A stretch of DNA of 58,254 nt from Deltaproteobacteria bacterium (GCA_020845895.1 JADLEX010000086.1:1-58254); one strand, 5' to 3'; numbered from the stretch's first letter, positions 26,692-37,627 are shown. Numbers and translations: made by a program. The notes: generated from the sequence alone by a model not told the origin.

Positions 26692-27401
26692 CGCAGCGCG
26701 CGCGTGACCCGGACGAACCCGAAGAACGCGGAGACGCCCATATACACCGTTGCGAGCGCCGTCACGGGCGAGACGAGGTCCACGCCCGTCAGCCACCACA
26801 CGACCAGCAGAACGTACACGGTGTATTTGGTTTTCACGACATACGCATAACGAAGGTCCAACAGGTTCTGCGCGACGGCGAAGATCGTGAGATACAGGTA
26901 CGTGACCGCGTAGACCGTGCCCAGAAACCACGGCACGGGACCGAAAAACGACACGGTAAAGACGACGATCACGATCCCGGTGACGTCGTTGCTCATGTCC
27001 ATGAGCGCGCCCTGGGCCGTGTTTTTCTTTCCGACGATCTTGGCGAGTGGGCCGTCGAGCCCGTCGAGCAGGATGTGCACGGCCAGCGCCGCAAACGCCG
27101 CGCCGTATCGCCCAGCGCCGTAGAACAGCGGGAAACCCACCAGCACCGTCAGAAAACTCGCCGCGGTGATGTGATTGGGACGCACGCCGCGCCGGGCCAA
27201 CGGGCGCAGAAAGAACCCGAACAGCTCGTAGCGAAACTCGCTCATCCGGCGGAAATAGGGCCGCTCGGCCCAGCCGAAATAGCTCCATCGCTCGCCGGAC
27301 TCGGCCAGGGAAGGCCGGCGCGCGCCGGGCGCGGCACCCGTCGTCGGGACGGGATCGTGATCGGGTGAATGTGTCACAGCCCAAGGGGTAGTCCGATTCA
27401 T
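26688..27401 (-). CDS. CDP-alcohol phosphatidyltransferase family membrane enzyme
   Basis: Integral membrane enzyme of 237 aa with five or six helices, transferring a phospho-group from a CDP-alcohol to an alcohol in phospholipid or phospho-polyol synthesis. The motif D-x2-DG-x2-A-K-x9-G-x3-D-x3-D runs through LDGLDGPLAK and GALMDMSND; Lys replaces the usual Arg, while all four metal-binding Asp are present. The N-terminal 50 residues are hydrophilic, and the ribosome site at the ATG (27401) is poor; the ATG at 27245 is an alternative. Acceptor cannot be assigned. Stop codons of this gene and the convergent GH1 gene overlap. Confidence 0.85.
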   Translation of the reverse strand: MNRTTPWAVTHSPDHDPVPTTGAAPGARRPSLAESGERWSYFGWAERPYFRRMSEFRYELFGFFLRPLARRGVRPNHITAASFLTVLVGFPLFYGAGRYGAAFAALAVHILLDGLDGPLAKIVGKKNTAQGALMDMSNDVTGIVIVVFTVSFFGPVPWFLGTVYAVTYLYLTIFAVAQNLLDLRYAYVVKTKYTVYVLLVVWWLTGVDLVSPVTALATVYMGVSAFFGFVRVTRALR

Positions 27402-27555
27402 GTCGGACTGTCAACGAACGCCCATGTCTCGGGACGGGAATAGACCGGATCTTCAAGTCGCGGTCCGGGCCGACCGATGCCTTTTCGTGGGGCCGCGATC
27501 CCGTGCTACGATGTTCGCTCGATCGCGCGCGGAGCACCGCGACCGGGGAGGAACC

Positions 27556-27795
27556 ATGAAACTCGGACCGATCACGCTCGTGAAAACGAAAACGGTGGAG
27601 CAGTTCTATCAGCTTGCCGCGCAGTTTCAGAACGCGGCGAACGTATTGAAGGAACAGAACGAAAAAGCCATCGCCGTCATGATGGACCTCAAGCGCCAAA
27701 ACGAGGCGCTGCTCAAGGAAAACCGCGAACTGCGTATCGAGATGGAACTCATGAAGAAGTCCATCTGGGAGGTCCGCGGCGGCGCGGTGATGTGA
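27556..27795 (+). CDS. small coiled-coil protein of unknown function
   Basis: Short protein of 79 aa. After about 15 residues nearly all of it predicts as one amphipathic helix with heptad-like spacing (FYQLAAQFQNAANVLKEQN, then KRQNEALLKENRELRIEMEL), so it is likely an oligomeric coiled coil. No signal peptide. A strong GGGGAGG lies 5 bases before the ATG, which supports a real gene. No family recognised and no functional link to its neighbours. Confidence 0.7.
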   Translation: MKLGPITLVKTKTVEQFYQLAAQFQNAANVLKEQNEKAIAVMMDLKRQNEALLKENRELRIEMELMKKSIWEVRGGAVM

Positions 27796-27797
27796 TC

Positions 27798-27845
27798 GCG
27801 CCCGACTTGCCCGCCCGACTTGCCCGCCCGACTTGCCCGCCCGAC
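27798..27845. repeat. 13-bp tandem repeat
   Basis: Unit CCGCCCGACTTGC, about 3.6 copies, directly after the stop of the coiled-coil gene. Not coding in any real gene. Confidence 0.85.
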
Positions 27846-27930
27846 GCCGCTCACCGAAGTCGCTCTCCGATTGACACCGCGTCCGCGCGCGTCTACCTCT
27901 GACGCGCCAACATCGCCCCGGGAACGACGC

Positions 27931-29013
27931 ATGCCCTGGAATCCCCGCGTGAAAAGCGCGCTCGACGAACTTCTGCACACGCGCGGGCGCGAATCCGCCG
28001 CGTACGACGCCGCGAATCCCCCCGCCGCGGTCTTCGATTTCGACGACACGTGCATCTTCGGCGACATCGGCGAGCAGGCGCTGCGCCGACAGATCGACGA
28101 TCTCGTCTTCGGGCTCGAACCGGATCACTTCGACCGCCTGCTGCCGCGCGAGCCCGGCGGCCAAACGCACATGCCCGCGAATCACGGCGGCGCGCGCATA
28201 GCCGATCTCGCCGCGGACCTCGCCGATCACTACGCGCGACTACGCGCCGACTTCCCCGCGATGGGCGACGCGAAACCGCCCGTAACCATTCGCGAGCGTC
28301 CCGAATACGCCGACTTCGTCGTGAAGATGAACCTGCTCTTCGACGGCCTGATCGACACCCCGGGCGTCGGCAAGGCGTGGGTCTATCCGTGGACCGCGCG
28401 GTTTTTTGCCGGGCTCGATCGCGCGGTCGTGCGCGCGATGGGGCTGGAGGCGTGGGACGAGGCGAGCGTCGCGCCGATCGGCGTCCGCACGCTCGCGAGT
28501 CCCGACGATTTCGCATCCCGCGCGGGCGCGCAGGCGTTCGCGATCCGCACGGGCATTCGCCGTCTGCCCGAGATGGCGTGGCTGATGGACGCATTGCACG
28601 GCGCGGGGTTCGACGTGTTCGTCGTGACCGCGAGCCTGCAGGATGTCGTCGCGCCCACCGCCGCGCGCGTGTACGGCATCGGCGAGACGCACGTCTTCGG
28701 CATGCGGACCGTGATGCAAGGCGACCACCACACCGACACGGTGGACGAACGCGACGGCTACGCGATTACGTTCGGCGCGGGCAAGACGCGCGTCATCGAA
28801 AACTTCGTGGGCCGCGCGCCGCTGCTCGTGGCGGGCGACTCCGATACCGACCACCACATGCTCACCGCGTTCCCCGAGACGCGGGTGCGTCTGGTGATCG
28901 ACCGCGGTCAGGGCGGCGCGATGGCCGAGCTGCGCGCGCGCGGTGAATGCGGCGAGGACGGCGTCGTGGTGCAGCGGCGGGACGAAAAACTGGGAGTGTT
29001 CACCGGCGACTAG
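27931..29013 (+). CDS. HAD-superfamily phosphatase
   Basis: Haloacid-dehalogenase-like hydrolase of 360 aa. Motif I is DFDDT (nucleophile and acid Asp), motif II VVTAS, motif III Lys in GKTRV and motif IV GDSDTD, all intact. The large cap between motifs I and II (about 190 residues) resembles SerB-like or phosphocholine-phosphatase-type enzymes. Cytoplasmic; substrate unknown. The ATG at 27931 is preferred because it directly precedes the conserved N-terminus, with GGGA 7 bases upstream; further upstream lies only the repeat region. Confidence 0.82.
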   Translation: MPWNPRVKSALDELLHTRGRESAAYDAANPPAAVFDFDDTCIFGDIGEQALRRQIDDLVFGLEPDHFDRLLPREPGGQTHMPANHGGARIADLAADLADHYARLRADFPAMGDAKPPVTIRERPEYADFVVKMNLLFDGLIDTPGVGKAWVYPWTARFFAGLDRAVVRAMGLEAWDEASVAPIGVRTLASPDDFASRAGAQAFAIRTGIRRLPEMAWLMDALHGAGFDVFVVTASLQDVVAPTAARVYGIGETHVFGMRTVMQGDHHTDTVDERDGYAITFGAGKTRVIENFVGRAPLLVAGDSDTDHHMLTAFPETRVRLVIDRGQGGAMAELRARGECGEDGVVVQRRDEKLGVFTGD

Positions 29014-29118
29014 GCGCAGTCGATTTACCGCGAGGCGACGCGATCACGTCCGGGGGAACTCGTGATACGTTAGCCTCACGAAGTGCCGGAGTGTGGGACG
29101 GACGGACGGAAGATTTCC

Positions 29119-30036
29119 ATGTTTCGAATTCATCGACGAAGGGCCCTGTTTCGCTTCATCGCCAGCGCGGCGCTCGCAATCACGACGCTTGGCATCGTTC
29201 TTAATCTCGTGATCGCAATGAACTTTCCGAACATCTGGGGGCTGGTCGAGCGGAACACCGCATTGGGATATCAACTGAGATCAAACTCCCATTCGATTGA
29301 CTGGTCGCCTCTCGTCTCTGATCGGCGGATTGTTCGTTATGCGATCGGGAAGGACGGCCAACGCGCGAGTGAACCCGGCGAAAGGGTGGAAGCGGTCCGC
29401 CCGTGGGTCGCGTGCGTGGGCGACTCGAATACTTTTGGAATCGGGGTGGACTTTTCGGAGACATTTCCGGCCCGACTTTCGAGTCGACACCACGGAATCC
29501 GAGTCGCGAATTTTGGCGTTCCCGGATTCAACCTGAATCAGATTTCTTTTCGAGCCATGGACGTCGTCGCAAGATGGAGACCCGATCTGCTCATCGTCCA
29601 GATCTGCGGAAACGACGACGATCCCGAAATCCCGCTGGCCGCCGACCCGCCCTGGAAATGGACTCGGCACTCGGCGCTGACGGCATTCATGTATACGTTG
29701 CTTCGTCACCATGTTTTCCGCGACTCCGAGAATCCGTCGCCACCCGCTTCGGGTGCCTTCGAACGGCTCGTTTCCGATCTCGCCGGTTCAAGGCAACATT
29801 GCCTGTTCATCGTGTTTTTACATCCCCCGCCGAGCCTGAATTCAGAACACATGCGGGAGCTGATTGGCCACCGTTCAGATTTGGTCGCCATGATCGATCT
29901 CCCGTGGCGCGAGGAGTCGTCTCTGCATTCCTCGAAGCACCTCAATCCGGATGGATACGCAGAGCTCGTTTCAGATATCGTTCGCAATACCCTCGTCATC
30001 GCCGTCACGCGGACGGACAAGACGCCGGATTCCTGA
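29119..30036 (+). CDS. membrane-anchored SGNH-hydrolase-like protein
   Basis: Protein of 305 aa with one N-terminal hydrophobic segment (residues about 14-36) as anchor or signal. The exported part has SGNH blocks: GDSNTFGIG (catalytic Ser), NFGVPGFN, GNDDD (block III) and KHLNPDGY (His block). At the usual Asp three residues before the His there is Ser, so the catalytic triad may be incomplete. Relatives modify acyl groups on cell-surface glycans, but no acyltransferase partner is adjacent. The ATG at 29119 has GGAAG 6 bases upstream. Codon use looks slightly less GC-rich than neighbours (one counted line 58%). Confidence 0.7.
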   Translation: MFRIHRRRALFRFIASAALAITTLGIVLNLVIAMNFPNIWGLVERNTALGYQLRSNSHSIDWSPLVSDRRIVRYAIGKDGQRASEPGERVEAVRPWVACVGDSNTFGIGVDFSETFPARLSSRHHGIRVANFGVPGFNLNQISFRAMDVVARWRPDLLIVQICGNDDDPEIPLAADPPWKWTRHSALTAFMYTLLRHHVFRDSENPSPPASGAFERLVSDLAGSRQHCLFIVFLHPPPSLNSEHMRELIGHRSDLVAMIDLPWREESSLHSSKHLNPDGYAELVSDIVRNTLVIAVTRTDKTPDS

Positions 30037-30101
30037 TCCCAACCATCTTGCTCCTTGGCGAACTTCGGCGCGATGATGACGGCTCGCGCAAGGAGCCCGT
30101 C

Positions 30102-31418
30102 ATGAGCACGACGCAACGCACGCTGGTCTTGGTTCTGTTGTTCGCCGCGGCGGCGCTCACGGCCGCGCCGTCATGCGGCTCCGGATCGGATTCGTCCGGC
30201 ACGATCGCGGACGACGATCAGCCCACGCCGACGCCGGGCAACGCGGACGATGATGCGACACCGACGCCCACGCCCGGGGCTGACGACGACACCACGCCCC
30301 CGGACGACGACACGACTCCGGGCGACGACACGACTCCGGGCGATGACGACACCACGCCGACCGCGCCCTGCGACACCGCCGATCTGCCCCTGCACCTGAT
30401 CCAGCTTCCGACCGGGTTCAAGATCTGCGTGTGGGCGAAGGACGTGCCCGCCGCGCGGCAGCTCGCGCTCGGAGAGGCGGGGACGGTTTTTCTCGGCACG
30501 ACGCAAAACCGCGTCTATGCCCTTCGCGACGAGGACGGCGATCACCGCGCCGAAAAGAAATTCACGATCGCCGAGGGCCTCAACGCGCCCAACGGCGTGG
30601 CGTTTCGCGACGGCGATCTGTACGTCGGCGAGGTTTCGCGCATCACGCGTTATCTCGACATCGAGTCACAGCTCGCGTCGCCGCCCGTGCCGCAGGTGGT
30701 GACGACCGAGTACCCGACCGACACGCACCACGGCACGAAATTCATCAAGTTCGGTCCCGACGGCAAGCTCTACGTGCCGGTCGGCGCGCCGTGCAACGTG
30801 TGCGAAAAGGAAGACGCCCGCTTCGCGTCGATCACGCGCATCAACGCCGACGGCTCGGGGCAGGAGATCTTCGCGCGCGGAATCCGCAACACGGTGGGCT
30901 TCGACTGGCAGCCGGGCACGGGCGATCTGTGGTTCACCGACAACGGTCGCGACTGGCTCGGCGACGACCTGCCGTCGGACGAGCTCAACCGCGCGCAGAC
31001 GGCGGGACTGCACTTCGGGTTTCCATTCTGCCATCAGGGCGACACGCTCGACCCCGAGCTCGGCCTCGGTCGCAACTGCGCCGACTACGTTGCCCCGGCG
31101 CTCAAGACCGGCGCGCACGTGGCGGGGCTGGGCATGCGTTTCTACACGGGCTCGATGTTCCCGGCGAAATACCAGGGCGGCATCATCACGGCGCAGCACG
31201 GCTCGTGGAATCGCGCATCGAAGGTGGGCTACCGCGTGATGTTCGTCGGCGTTTCAGGTTCGGCCACCACGGACTACGAACCGCTCGCGACGGGCTGGCT
31301 GCAAGGCGAGCAATATTTCGGCCGCCCCGTGGACGTGCTGGTCATGACCGACGGATCGGTGCTCGTCTCCGACGACTTCGCGGGGCTCGTTTATCGCATC
31401 AGCTACGGGGCGAAGTGA
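30102..31418 (+). CDS. sorbosone/glucose dehydrogenase-like beta-propeller lipoprotein
   Basis: Exported lipoprotein of 438 aa. Signal peptide with Cys in APSC, then a linker of Asp runs mixed with TPTPG repeats (residues about 30-85), then a six-bladed beta-propeller of the L-sorbosone/PQQ glucose dehydrogenase type. Typical stretches are FKICVWAKDVPAARQLAL, HHGTKFIKFGPDGKLYVPVG, GIRNTVGFDWQPGTGDLWFT and ITAQHGSWNR. It probably oxidises sugars or aldoses outside the cytoplasm with PQQ, although PQQ dependence is assumed from the family. AAGGAG lies 6 bases before the ATG. Confidence 0.82.
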   Translation: MSTTQRTLVLVLLFAAAALTAAPSCGSGSDSSGTIADDDQPTPTPGNADDDATPTPTPGADDDTTPPDDDTTPGDDTTPGDDDTTPTAPCDTADLPLHLIQLPTGFKICVWAKDVPAARQLALGEAGTVFLGTTQNRVYALRDEDGDHRAEKKFTIAEGLNAPNGVAFRDGDLYVGEVSRITRYLDIESQLASPPVPQVVTTEYPTDTHHGTKFIKFGPDGKLYVPVGAPCNVCEKEDARFASITRINADGSGQEIFARGIRNTVGFDWQPGTGDLWFTDNGRDWLGDDLPSDELNRAQTAGLHFGFPFCHQGDTLDPELGLGRNCADYVAPALKTGAHVAGLGMRFYTGSMFPAKYQGGIITAQHGSWNRASKVGYRVMFVGVSGSATTDYEPLATGWLQGEQYFGRPVDVLVMTDGSVLVSDDFAGLVYRISYGAK

Positions 31419-31460
31419 CGGGCGCGTGCTCGTCCCATTTCGATTCGGCGAATATGAACC

Positions 31461-31484
31461 GGGGATGGGACCGGTCCCACCCCC
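31461..31484. repeat. inverted repeat between convergent genes
   Basis: Two adjoining 12-base arms, GGGGATGGGACC and GGTCCCACCCCC, match at 11 of 12 positions. It could stop transcription from either side but has no T tract. Confidence 0.5.
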
Positions 31485-31502
31485 GGCGGTGTCGGAAAAG
31501 CC

Positions 31503-31943
31503 CTACTCGGCGTCGATCGCGACGCCGTTTTCGGCGAGGGCTTTCTGAATCGGCGGGAGGCCGATTTCGATGCGCTTGAAGAAGCTCTGAACCTTTTTCA
31601 TCTTGTCCAGCGGGATGCCGATCTTGCCCATCATCATCGACATCTGCGCGCAGCCGGGCGTGCCGTCCGACAGGCCGTGCACGAACATGCCGACCAGCGT
31701 CTCGTAGCCCTTGCCCTGCTTGATGATGAACGGGATCGCGTCGCCTTCGAGGTGCCCCTCGCCGGCGGCGATCTCGCCGTTTTCGTCGAACTTCATGAAC
31801 CAGTCGGGACGCGGAACGCGCTCCTTCTCGGTTTCCCACTGCTCGATCGTCAGGTTGAACGTCACCGGGTCGCCCGCGAGATGCGTCGAGAGCTTCGGCA
31901 GGGCCTTGAGAACATTGTCGATCGGGATTTCGGTCAGATGCAT
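31503..31943 (-). CDS. SCP2-like lipid-binding domain protein
   Basis: Small cytoplasmic protein of 146 aa. The order of strands and helices, with FNLTIEQW, WFMKFDENGEIAAGEG, IPFIIKQGKGYETLVGMFVHGL and MMMGKIGIPLDKMKKVQSFFKRIEIGL, resembles sterol-carrier-protein-2 domains, which hold a lipid in a hydrophobic cleft. The match is by pattern only and I am not certain. GGAGGA lies 6 bases before the ATG at 31943. It is alone between convergent and divergent neighbours. Confidence 0.6.
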   Translation of the reverse strand: MHLTEIPIDNVLKALPKLSTHLAGDPVTFNLTIEQWETEKERVPRPDWFMKFDENGEIAAGEGHLEGDAIPFIIKQGKGYETLVGMFVHGLSDGTPGCAQMSMMMGKIGIPLDKMKKVQSFFKRIEIGLPPIQKALAENGVAIDAE

Positions 31944-31982
31944 GGCTTTCCTCCACTGCGGCACGGACAGGAAACTTCGTGA

Positions 31983-33488
<1,506 letters not shown>

Positions 33489-33608
33489 GGTGGAGTGGTT
33501 TTGGAGGATTCGGTGGCGGTTGGATCGCGAAACTTTCCCGGTGGAGAGTTCCGCCATTGATCGTGTTGATGTGTCCCCCAATCGTTCGACCGACTGGCGG
33601 AGTTCTTC

Positions 33609-35387
33609 GTGGCAGGCGTGATTTTCACCACTCTTGCCCTCAGCATGATTTTTGGAACGATTGGCATCGTTCTCGGGCGAAGGCTTCGCGTTCCGCCGAT
33701 CCTGTTCTATCTCGGGGCGGGAATGATCGCGGGACCGATAGGACTGAACTGGATTCAGCCATCGAGTCTGGGCGAGACGCTCATGCCGGCGGTGGAACTG
33801 GCGGTCGGCATCATTCTCTTCGAGGCGGGTCTGGGACTTCCGTTGTCCGCTTGGAAGACCGCGCCGAAAGCCATCCGACGCACCCTCACGTTGATCCTTG
33901 TTCTTACGGCCGCATGCGCCTCTCTCTTGGGAAATTTCATCGTGGGACTTCCTTGGGAGTTGGCAGTGCTGTTTGGCGCGACAATCGTGGTGACCGGTCC
34001 CACGGTCATCAACCCGGTGCTGCGAAACCTTCCGTTGTCACGAAAGCTCGATGTCCTGCTCCGCTGGGAATCGGTTTGGGCGGATTGTTTCGGTGTGGTG
34101 CTTTCCGGCGTCGTACTCGAGTGGGTTCTTTCGCCTGACGTCGCCGGATTGAAGCTTCCTCTGTATTTCTTGGTTCGTGTCGGAACCGGGTTCCTGTTTG
34201 GGCTCATCTCGGGATGGTTCCTTGGCAAACTCGTTTTGCCCTGGACGTCGCAATTCGGCGACGCGTCCCTTCCGGGAATCGTAGCCATCGGCTCCGCCGT
34301 GATGGTTTTTTACGTTTCCAATTCCCTCGTGCATGGATCCGGCGTCATCGCCGTGGCGGTCGCCGGAATCTTCGTCGCACGCTTTCCGCTCGTTCATCTC
34401 GAGGAAATCCGGCACTTCAAGGACCAGATTTCCACGCTGATTATCGCATTCATCTTCGTGTTGTTGTCCGCGCAGGTCGACTTTTCGAAAAGCCAAGTCC
34501 CGTTGGGTTCGCTGTTTTTGGGCGCATTGTTGCTGGTGTTTATCGTCAGACCTGTCACTGGTTTTTTAGGGCTTTGGAAGACGTCACTCCGCAGAAACGA
34601 AAAATTGTTCTTTGGGTTCGTCGGTCCCAGGGGCATCGTTTCCGCCGCAACCGCTTCCTACTATGCGTTTCTTCTCGAAGACCGGTTTCCGCAGGCCGCG
34701 GACATGCGTCTGCTCGTTTTCACCACGATCTTGATCGGCGGCGGATTTGTTTCGATTTTCGGCCGCCCGCTCTCAAGCTCGCTCGGGGTCAAACTCAACG
34801 AATACGGCACCGGCATATCCATCATTGGAATCAGCCCATTCTCCCGAGAGTTCGCGTCTCGCCTCCAGTCGTACGTCGACGTCGTCTTGATCGACAGCGA
34901 TCCCGCAAAATGCAGCAAGGCTGCTCAAGACGGCTTGGAGGTCGTCCAAGCGAATGCTCTTGACGATCAGCTCTACGAGTCTCTAGTCGAGTCCGGTCGC
35001 AGAAGAGCTCTCGTCTGCACGCCGAACGCGGCTCTCAATGACCTGATCGCCCGTCGGGCCGCCGCCCATTTGGGTTTTGATCGCGTGTTTGTCTTGGCCC
35101 CTGAGTCGAAAGAAACCCGGCCGACGCTCATGGCCGTGGCCGAGAAGATGATCGCGTTCACCGCGGATGGAGATCTCATGGCCGCGATCGGCGACGCCTT
35201 TGCCCAAGGCCGCGCGTCGATCGAGTTGCTCGATGGTGCGAACGTTCGCGAGTCGGATCTGGCACTGGCGATCGAAGAACCCGACTCCGGAATTCGAATC
35301 GTTCGCGCCATCGGCTCCTCCGAAGGTCGAGGGCTCTACCTTCGTGTGAGCAGTTCGTCTTTCGCAAGTCCGGCACCCGTTCAGTAA
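33609..35387 (+). CDS. NhaP-type cation:proton antiporter with TrkA-N-like tail
   Basis: Membrane antiporter of 592 aa. About twelve helices fill residues 1-400; VVTGPTVINPVLRNLPLSRKL and LLRWESVWADCFGVVL match the CPA1/NhaP core, so Na+/H+ or K+/H+ exchange is expected. The C-terminal domain (about 410-510) is a Rossmann-like TrkA-N fold whose glycine loop is degenerate (IIGISPFS), so nucleotide binding is doubtful. The start is a GTG at 33609 with GGAG 6 bases upstream. Counted lines are 52% and 65% GC. A copy of the purA end follows the stop by 4 bases, suggesting this gene arrived as an insertion behind purA. Confidence 0.88.
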   Translation: MAGVIFTTLALSMIFGTIGIVLGRRLRVPPILFYLGAGMIAGPIGLNWIQPSSLGETLMPAVELAVGIILFEAGLGLPLSAWKTAPKAIRRTLTLILVLTAACASLLGNFIVGLPWELAVLFGATIVVTGPTVINPVLRNLPLSRKLDVLLRWESVWADCFGVVLSGVVLEWVLSPDVAGLKLPLYFLVRVGTGFLFGLISGWFLGKLVLPWTSQFGDASLPGIVAIGSAVMVFYVSNSLVHGSGVIAVAVAGIFVARFPLVHLEEIRHFKDQISTLIIAFIFVLLSAQVDFSKSQVPLGSLFLGALLLVFIVRPVTGFLGLWKTSLRRNEKLFFGFVGPRGIVSAATASYYAFLLEDRFPQAADMRLLVFTTILIGGGFVSIFGRPLSSSLGVKLNEYGTGISIIGISPFSREFASRLQSYVDVVLIDSDPAKCSKAAQDGLEVVQANALDDQLYESLVESGRRRALVCTPNAALNDLIARRAAAHLGFDRVFVLAPESKETRPTLMAVAEKMIAFTADGDLMAAIGDAFAQGRASIELLDGANVRESDLALAIEEPDSGIRIVRAIGSSEGRGLYLRVSSSSFASPAPVQ

Positions 35388-35391
35388 ACGT

Positions 35392-35417
35392 CGCACGCAG
35401 ACGATCGTCCTGCATCC
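35392..35417 (+). repeat. direct repeat, purA 3' end copy B
   Basis: Copy of 33453-33478 with one mismatch, lying 4 bases after the antiporter stop codon and outside any gene. Confidence 0.9.
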
Positions 35418-35494
35418 AAGGGACCATCGCGACTATTTGACATCGGGCCGCGTCGTGCGCACCTTGGGTGCGAACCGACGACTCGGAGCCGACG

Positions 35495-36082
35495 ATGACC
35501 GATGATGCCACGCACCCCCGCAAGCCCGAGGCCGACGCGGACCCCCAATTCCGCGACCGATGGTCGCCGCGGTCCTTCGCGGATGAACCGATCCCCGACG
35601 AGCACGTCCGCGCCCTCTTCGAAGCCGCGCGCTGGGCGCCGTCCGCGGGGAACTCCCAGCCGTGGCTCTTCGTCTTCGCGCGAAACCCCGAGGACCGCGC
35701 GCGATTCACCGCCGCGCTGAATCCCGGAAATCAGAAGTGGGCCGACCGTGCACCGCTGCTGATGTTCGTGCTCGCGCGAAAAGTCAGCGAACGCAGCGGC
35801 AAGCCGCTCACGCACGGGTGGTTCGACGCCGGCGCGGCGTGGATGTCGCTCGCGCTGCAGGCGCGAACGCTCGGCTTGTACGCGCACGCGATGGCGGGAT
35901 TCGATCGCGACCGCGCATTCGAGGCGACCGGCGCGTCGCCGGACGACTATGAGGTGATCGTCGCCGTGGCGGTGGGCCGCTGCGGCGATCCAGCGAAACT
36001 GCCCGACGAGGATCTGCGCGAGCGCGAGAAACCGAGCGAGCGCAAGGCGCTTGCCGAGATCATGCGCGAGGGACGCGTCTGA
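35495..36082 (+). CDS. nitroreductase-family flavoprotein
   Basis: FMN-dependent nitroreductase-like protein of 195 aa. RWSPRSFADEPIPDEHVRAL and the FEAARWAPSAGNSQPW motif mark the FMN-binding N-terminus; AWMSLALQARTLGL is the central helix and AVAVGRCGD the late strand. Members reduce nitroaromatics, quinones or flavins with NAD(P)H; the natural substrate is unknown. The ATG at 35495 has GGAG 7 bases upstream. It lies just after the duplicated purA tail, and may once have followed purA directly. Confidence 0.88.
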   Translation: MTDDATHPRKPEADADPQFRDRWSPRSFADEPIPDEHVRALFEAARWAPSAGNSQPWLFVFARNPEDRARFTAALNPGNQKWADRAPLLMFVLARKVSERSGKPLTHGWFDAGAAWMSLALQARTLGLYAHAMAGFDRDRAFEATGASPDDYEVIVAVAVGRCGDPAKLPDEDLREREKPSERKALAEIMREGRV

Positions 36083-36109
36083 GCCGAAGGTCCGCGGATC
36101 TCGCCGCCG

Positions 36110-37627
36110 TCAATCGGCGGCGCGAACCGTCACGACGTGCCAGCTCTCGCCCGGATTCGCCGTGATCGTCAGTTCGCGCGTCGCCGAGTCGAACTCCCAT
36201 AACCACGCGCTGTCCGCGTCGGAGCACCAGACCTCGAAGTCGTCGCCGAAGACCTCCGGCAGCCAGATGCGCGTGTCGGGCGGTTCGGTCTCGACGTTGT
36301 CGAACGCCATCGTGAACTCGACGGCGACCTGATCGTAGGCGAGAGAACGCACCCGGCCCATCGTCGCGCGCGGATAGGGCCGCGACAGCGACGGAAAGAT
36401 CACGGCCTTGTTCTCGCCCGCGTTGTCGACGAGGCCGAACTGGTTGTCGTCGTGATGCCAACACCACACGGTCCAGCTCGCGAGATACTCATCGAAAAGG
36501 TCCGTCACGTCGCGCATGTAGTCGGCCACCCCGCCCGCGCCCGAGACCATGCCGAATTCGCCGACCACGAGCGGCGTGCCGAAGCGGTTCGCCTCGTCGC
36601 GGCCCTGCTTCACGTCGCGGCGGATCAACGGCTTGCCGAAGGTGTAGCCCCCGCCACTCGCCGCCTCGACCGGATACACGTGCGGGCTGAAGATCAGGCG
36701 CTCGTACGGCAGTGGATCCATGACGAAGGGAAATCCCGCGACGTGGATGATCGCGGGCTCGATGAAGATCCACGGCTCCGGGTGGTTTTCGCGGATCGTC
36801 TCGATGAGCCGCGCGTAGAACGGGCGCAGTTTCTGATTCTCGAAGAGCGAGGGGAGCGTACCCACCCCGTTCATCGGCTCGTTGAACAGGTCATACGCGA
36901 AGATGCGTTCATCGCCCGCGAAGTGCGCCGACACGAGATCCCACGCGGCCTCGAATCCGTCCGGAAATTCCGGATGCCGCCACCAATCGCCGCTCGCGAA
37001 GAGAATATTCAGCGGCCAGGGCAGATCCGCGTACCACGCGCCCTCGCAGATCCAGTCGGGCATGCCGTTGCCGCCCAGCGGCCGGCACCAGTTCCACTGA
37101 TGGAAGTCGAGAATGACCTTGAGCCCGGCGTCCGCAGCCCAGCCCACCGCGGGCTCGACGATGTCGGTCAGATACGCCATGTCGTACACGCCCGGCTCGG
37201 GCTCGATGAAGTCCCACGCGATGGGAATGCGCACGACGTTGAATCCCCACTCGGCGATGTGCGCGTAGTCCTCGGGCGTATGAATGTCGAAGCCGCCGTA
37301 TTCGAGGCCCATGTAGTTCGTGCCGCGCAGAAAGATCTCGCGTCCGTCCGCGTCCAGGATCGGCACGTTCTCCGGCTCGGCGTCATCGTCCGCGTCGTCA
37401 TCGGCCGCATCATCGTCGGGATCGAAGTCGTCGTCCGGCAGCGGTGGAAATGTGTCGTCGTCCGCGGGCACATCGTCGTCGGCATCGTCGTCCACCGAAT
37501 CGTCGTCGGTCGCGTCGTCGTCGGACCCAGAGCCCGGCGAAGAATCGTCGCCGCCACCCGCGCACCCGACAACGAGCAAACTCAACGCCAGAAACCCGCA
37601 AAGACCCCATCGAACGCGGATGGACAA
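36110..37627 (-). CDS. GH5 endoglycoceramidase/cellulase-like lipoprotein with Asp linker
   Basis: Exported lipoprotein of 505 aa. Signal peptide with lipobox VVGC, an acidic linker to residue about 80 containing DDDTFPPLPDDD, then a GH5 TIM barrel: acid/base Glu in YDLFNEP and nucleophile Glu in VVGEFG, with FHQWNW and SPHVYP around the cleft. The C-terminal 90 residues, opening SRPYPRATMG, resemble the beta-sandwich of endoglycoceramidase-type GH5 enzymes, so glycolipids or steryl glucosides are candidate substrates besides beta-glucans. The start is a TTG at 37627 with GAGGGG 6 bases upstream; an in-frame stop lies just before it. Confidence 0.85.
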   Translation of the reverse strand: MSIRVRWGLCGFLALSLLVVGCAGGGDDSSPGSGSDDDATDDDSVDDDADDDVPADDDTFPPLPDDDFDPDDDAADDDADDDAEPENVPILDADGREIFLRGTNYMGLEYGGFDIHTPEDYAHIAEWGFNVVRIPIAWDFIEPEPGVYDMAYLTDIVEPAVGWAADAGLKVILDFHQWNWCRPLGGNGMPDWICEGAWYADLPWPLNILFASGDWWRHPEFPDGFEAAWDLVSAHFAGDERIFAYDLFNEPMNGVGTLPSLFENQKLRPFYARLIETIRENHPEPWIFIEPAIIHVAGFPFVMDPLPYERLIFSPHVYPVEAASGGGYTFGKPLIRRDVKQGRDEANRFGTPLVVGEFGMVSGAGGVADYMRDVTDLFDEYLASWTVWCWHHDDNQFGLVDNAGENKAVIFPSLSRPYPRATMGRVRSLAYDQVAVEFTMAFDNVETEPPDTRIWLPEVFGDDFEVWCSDADSAWLWEFDSATRELTITANPGESWHVVTVRAAD

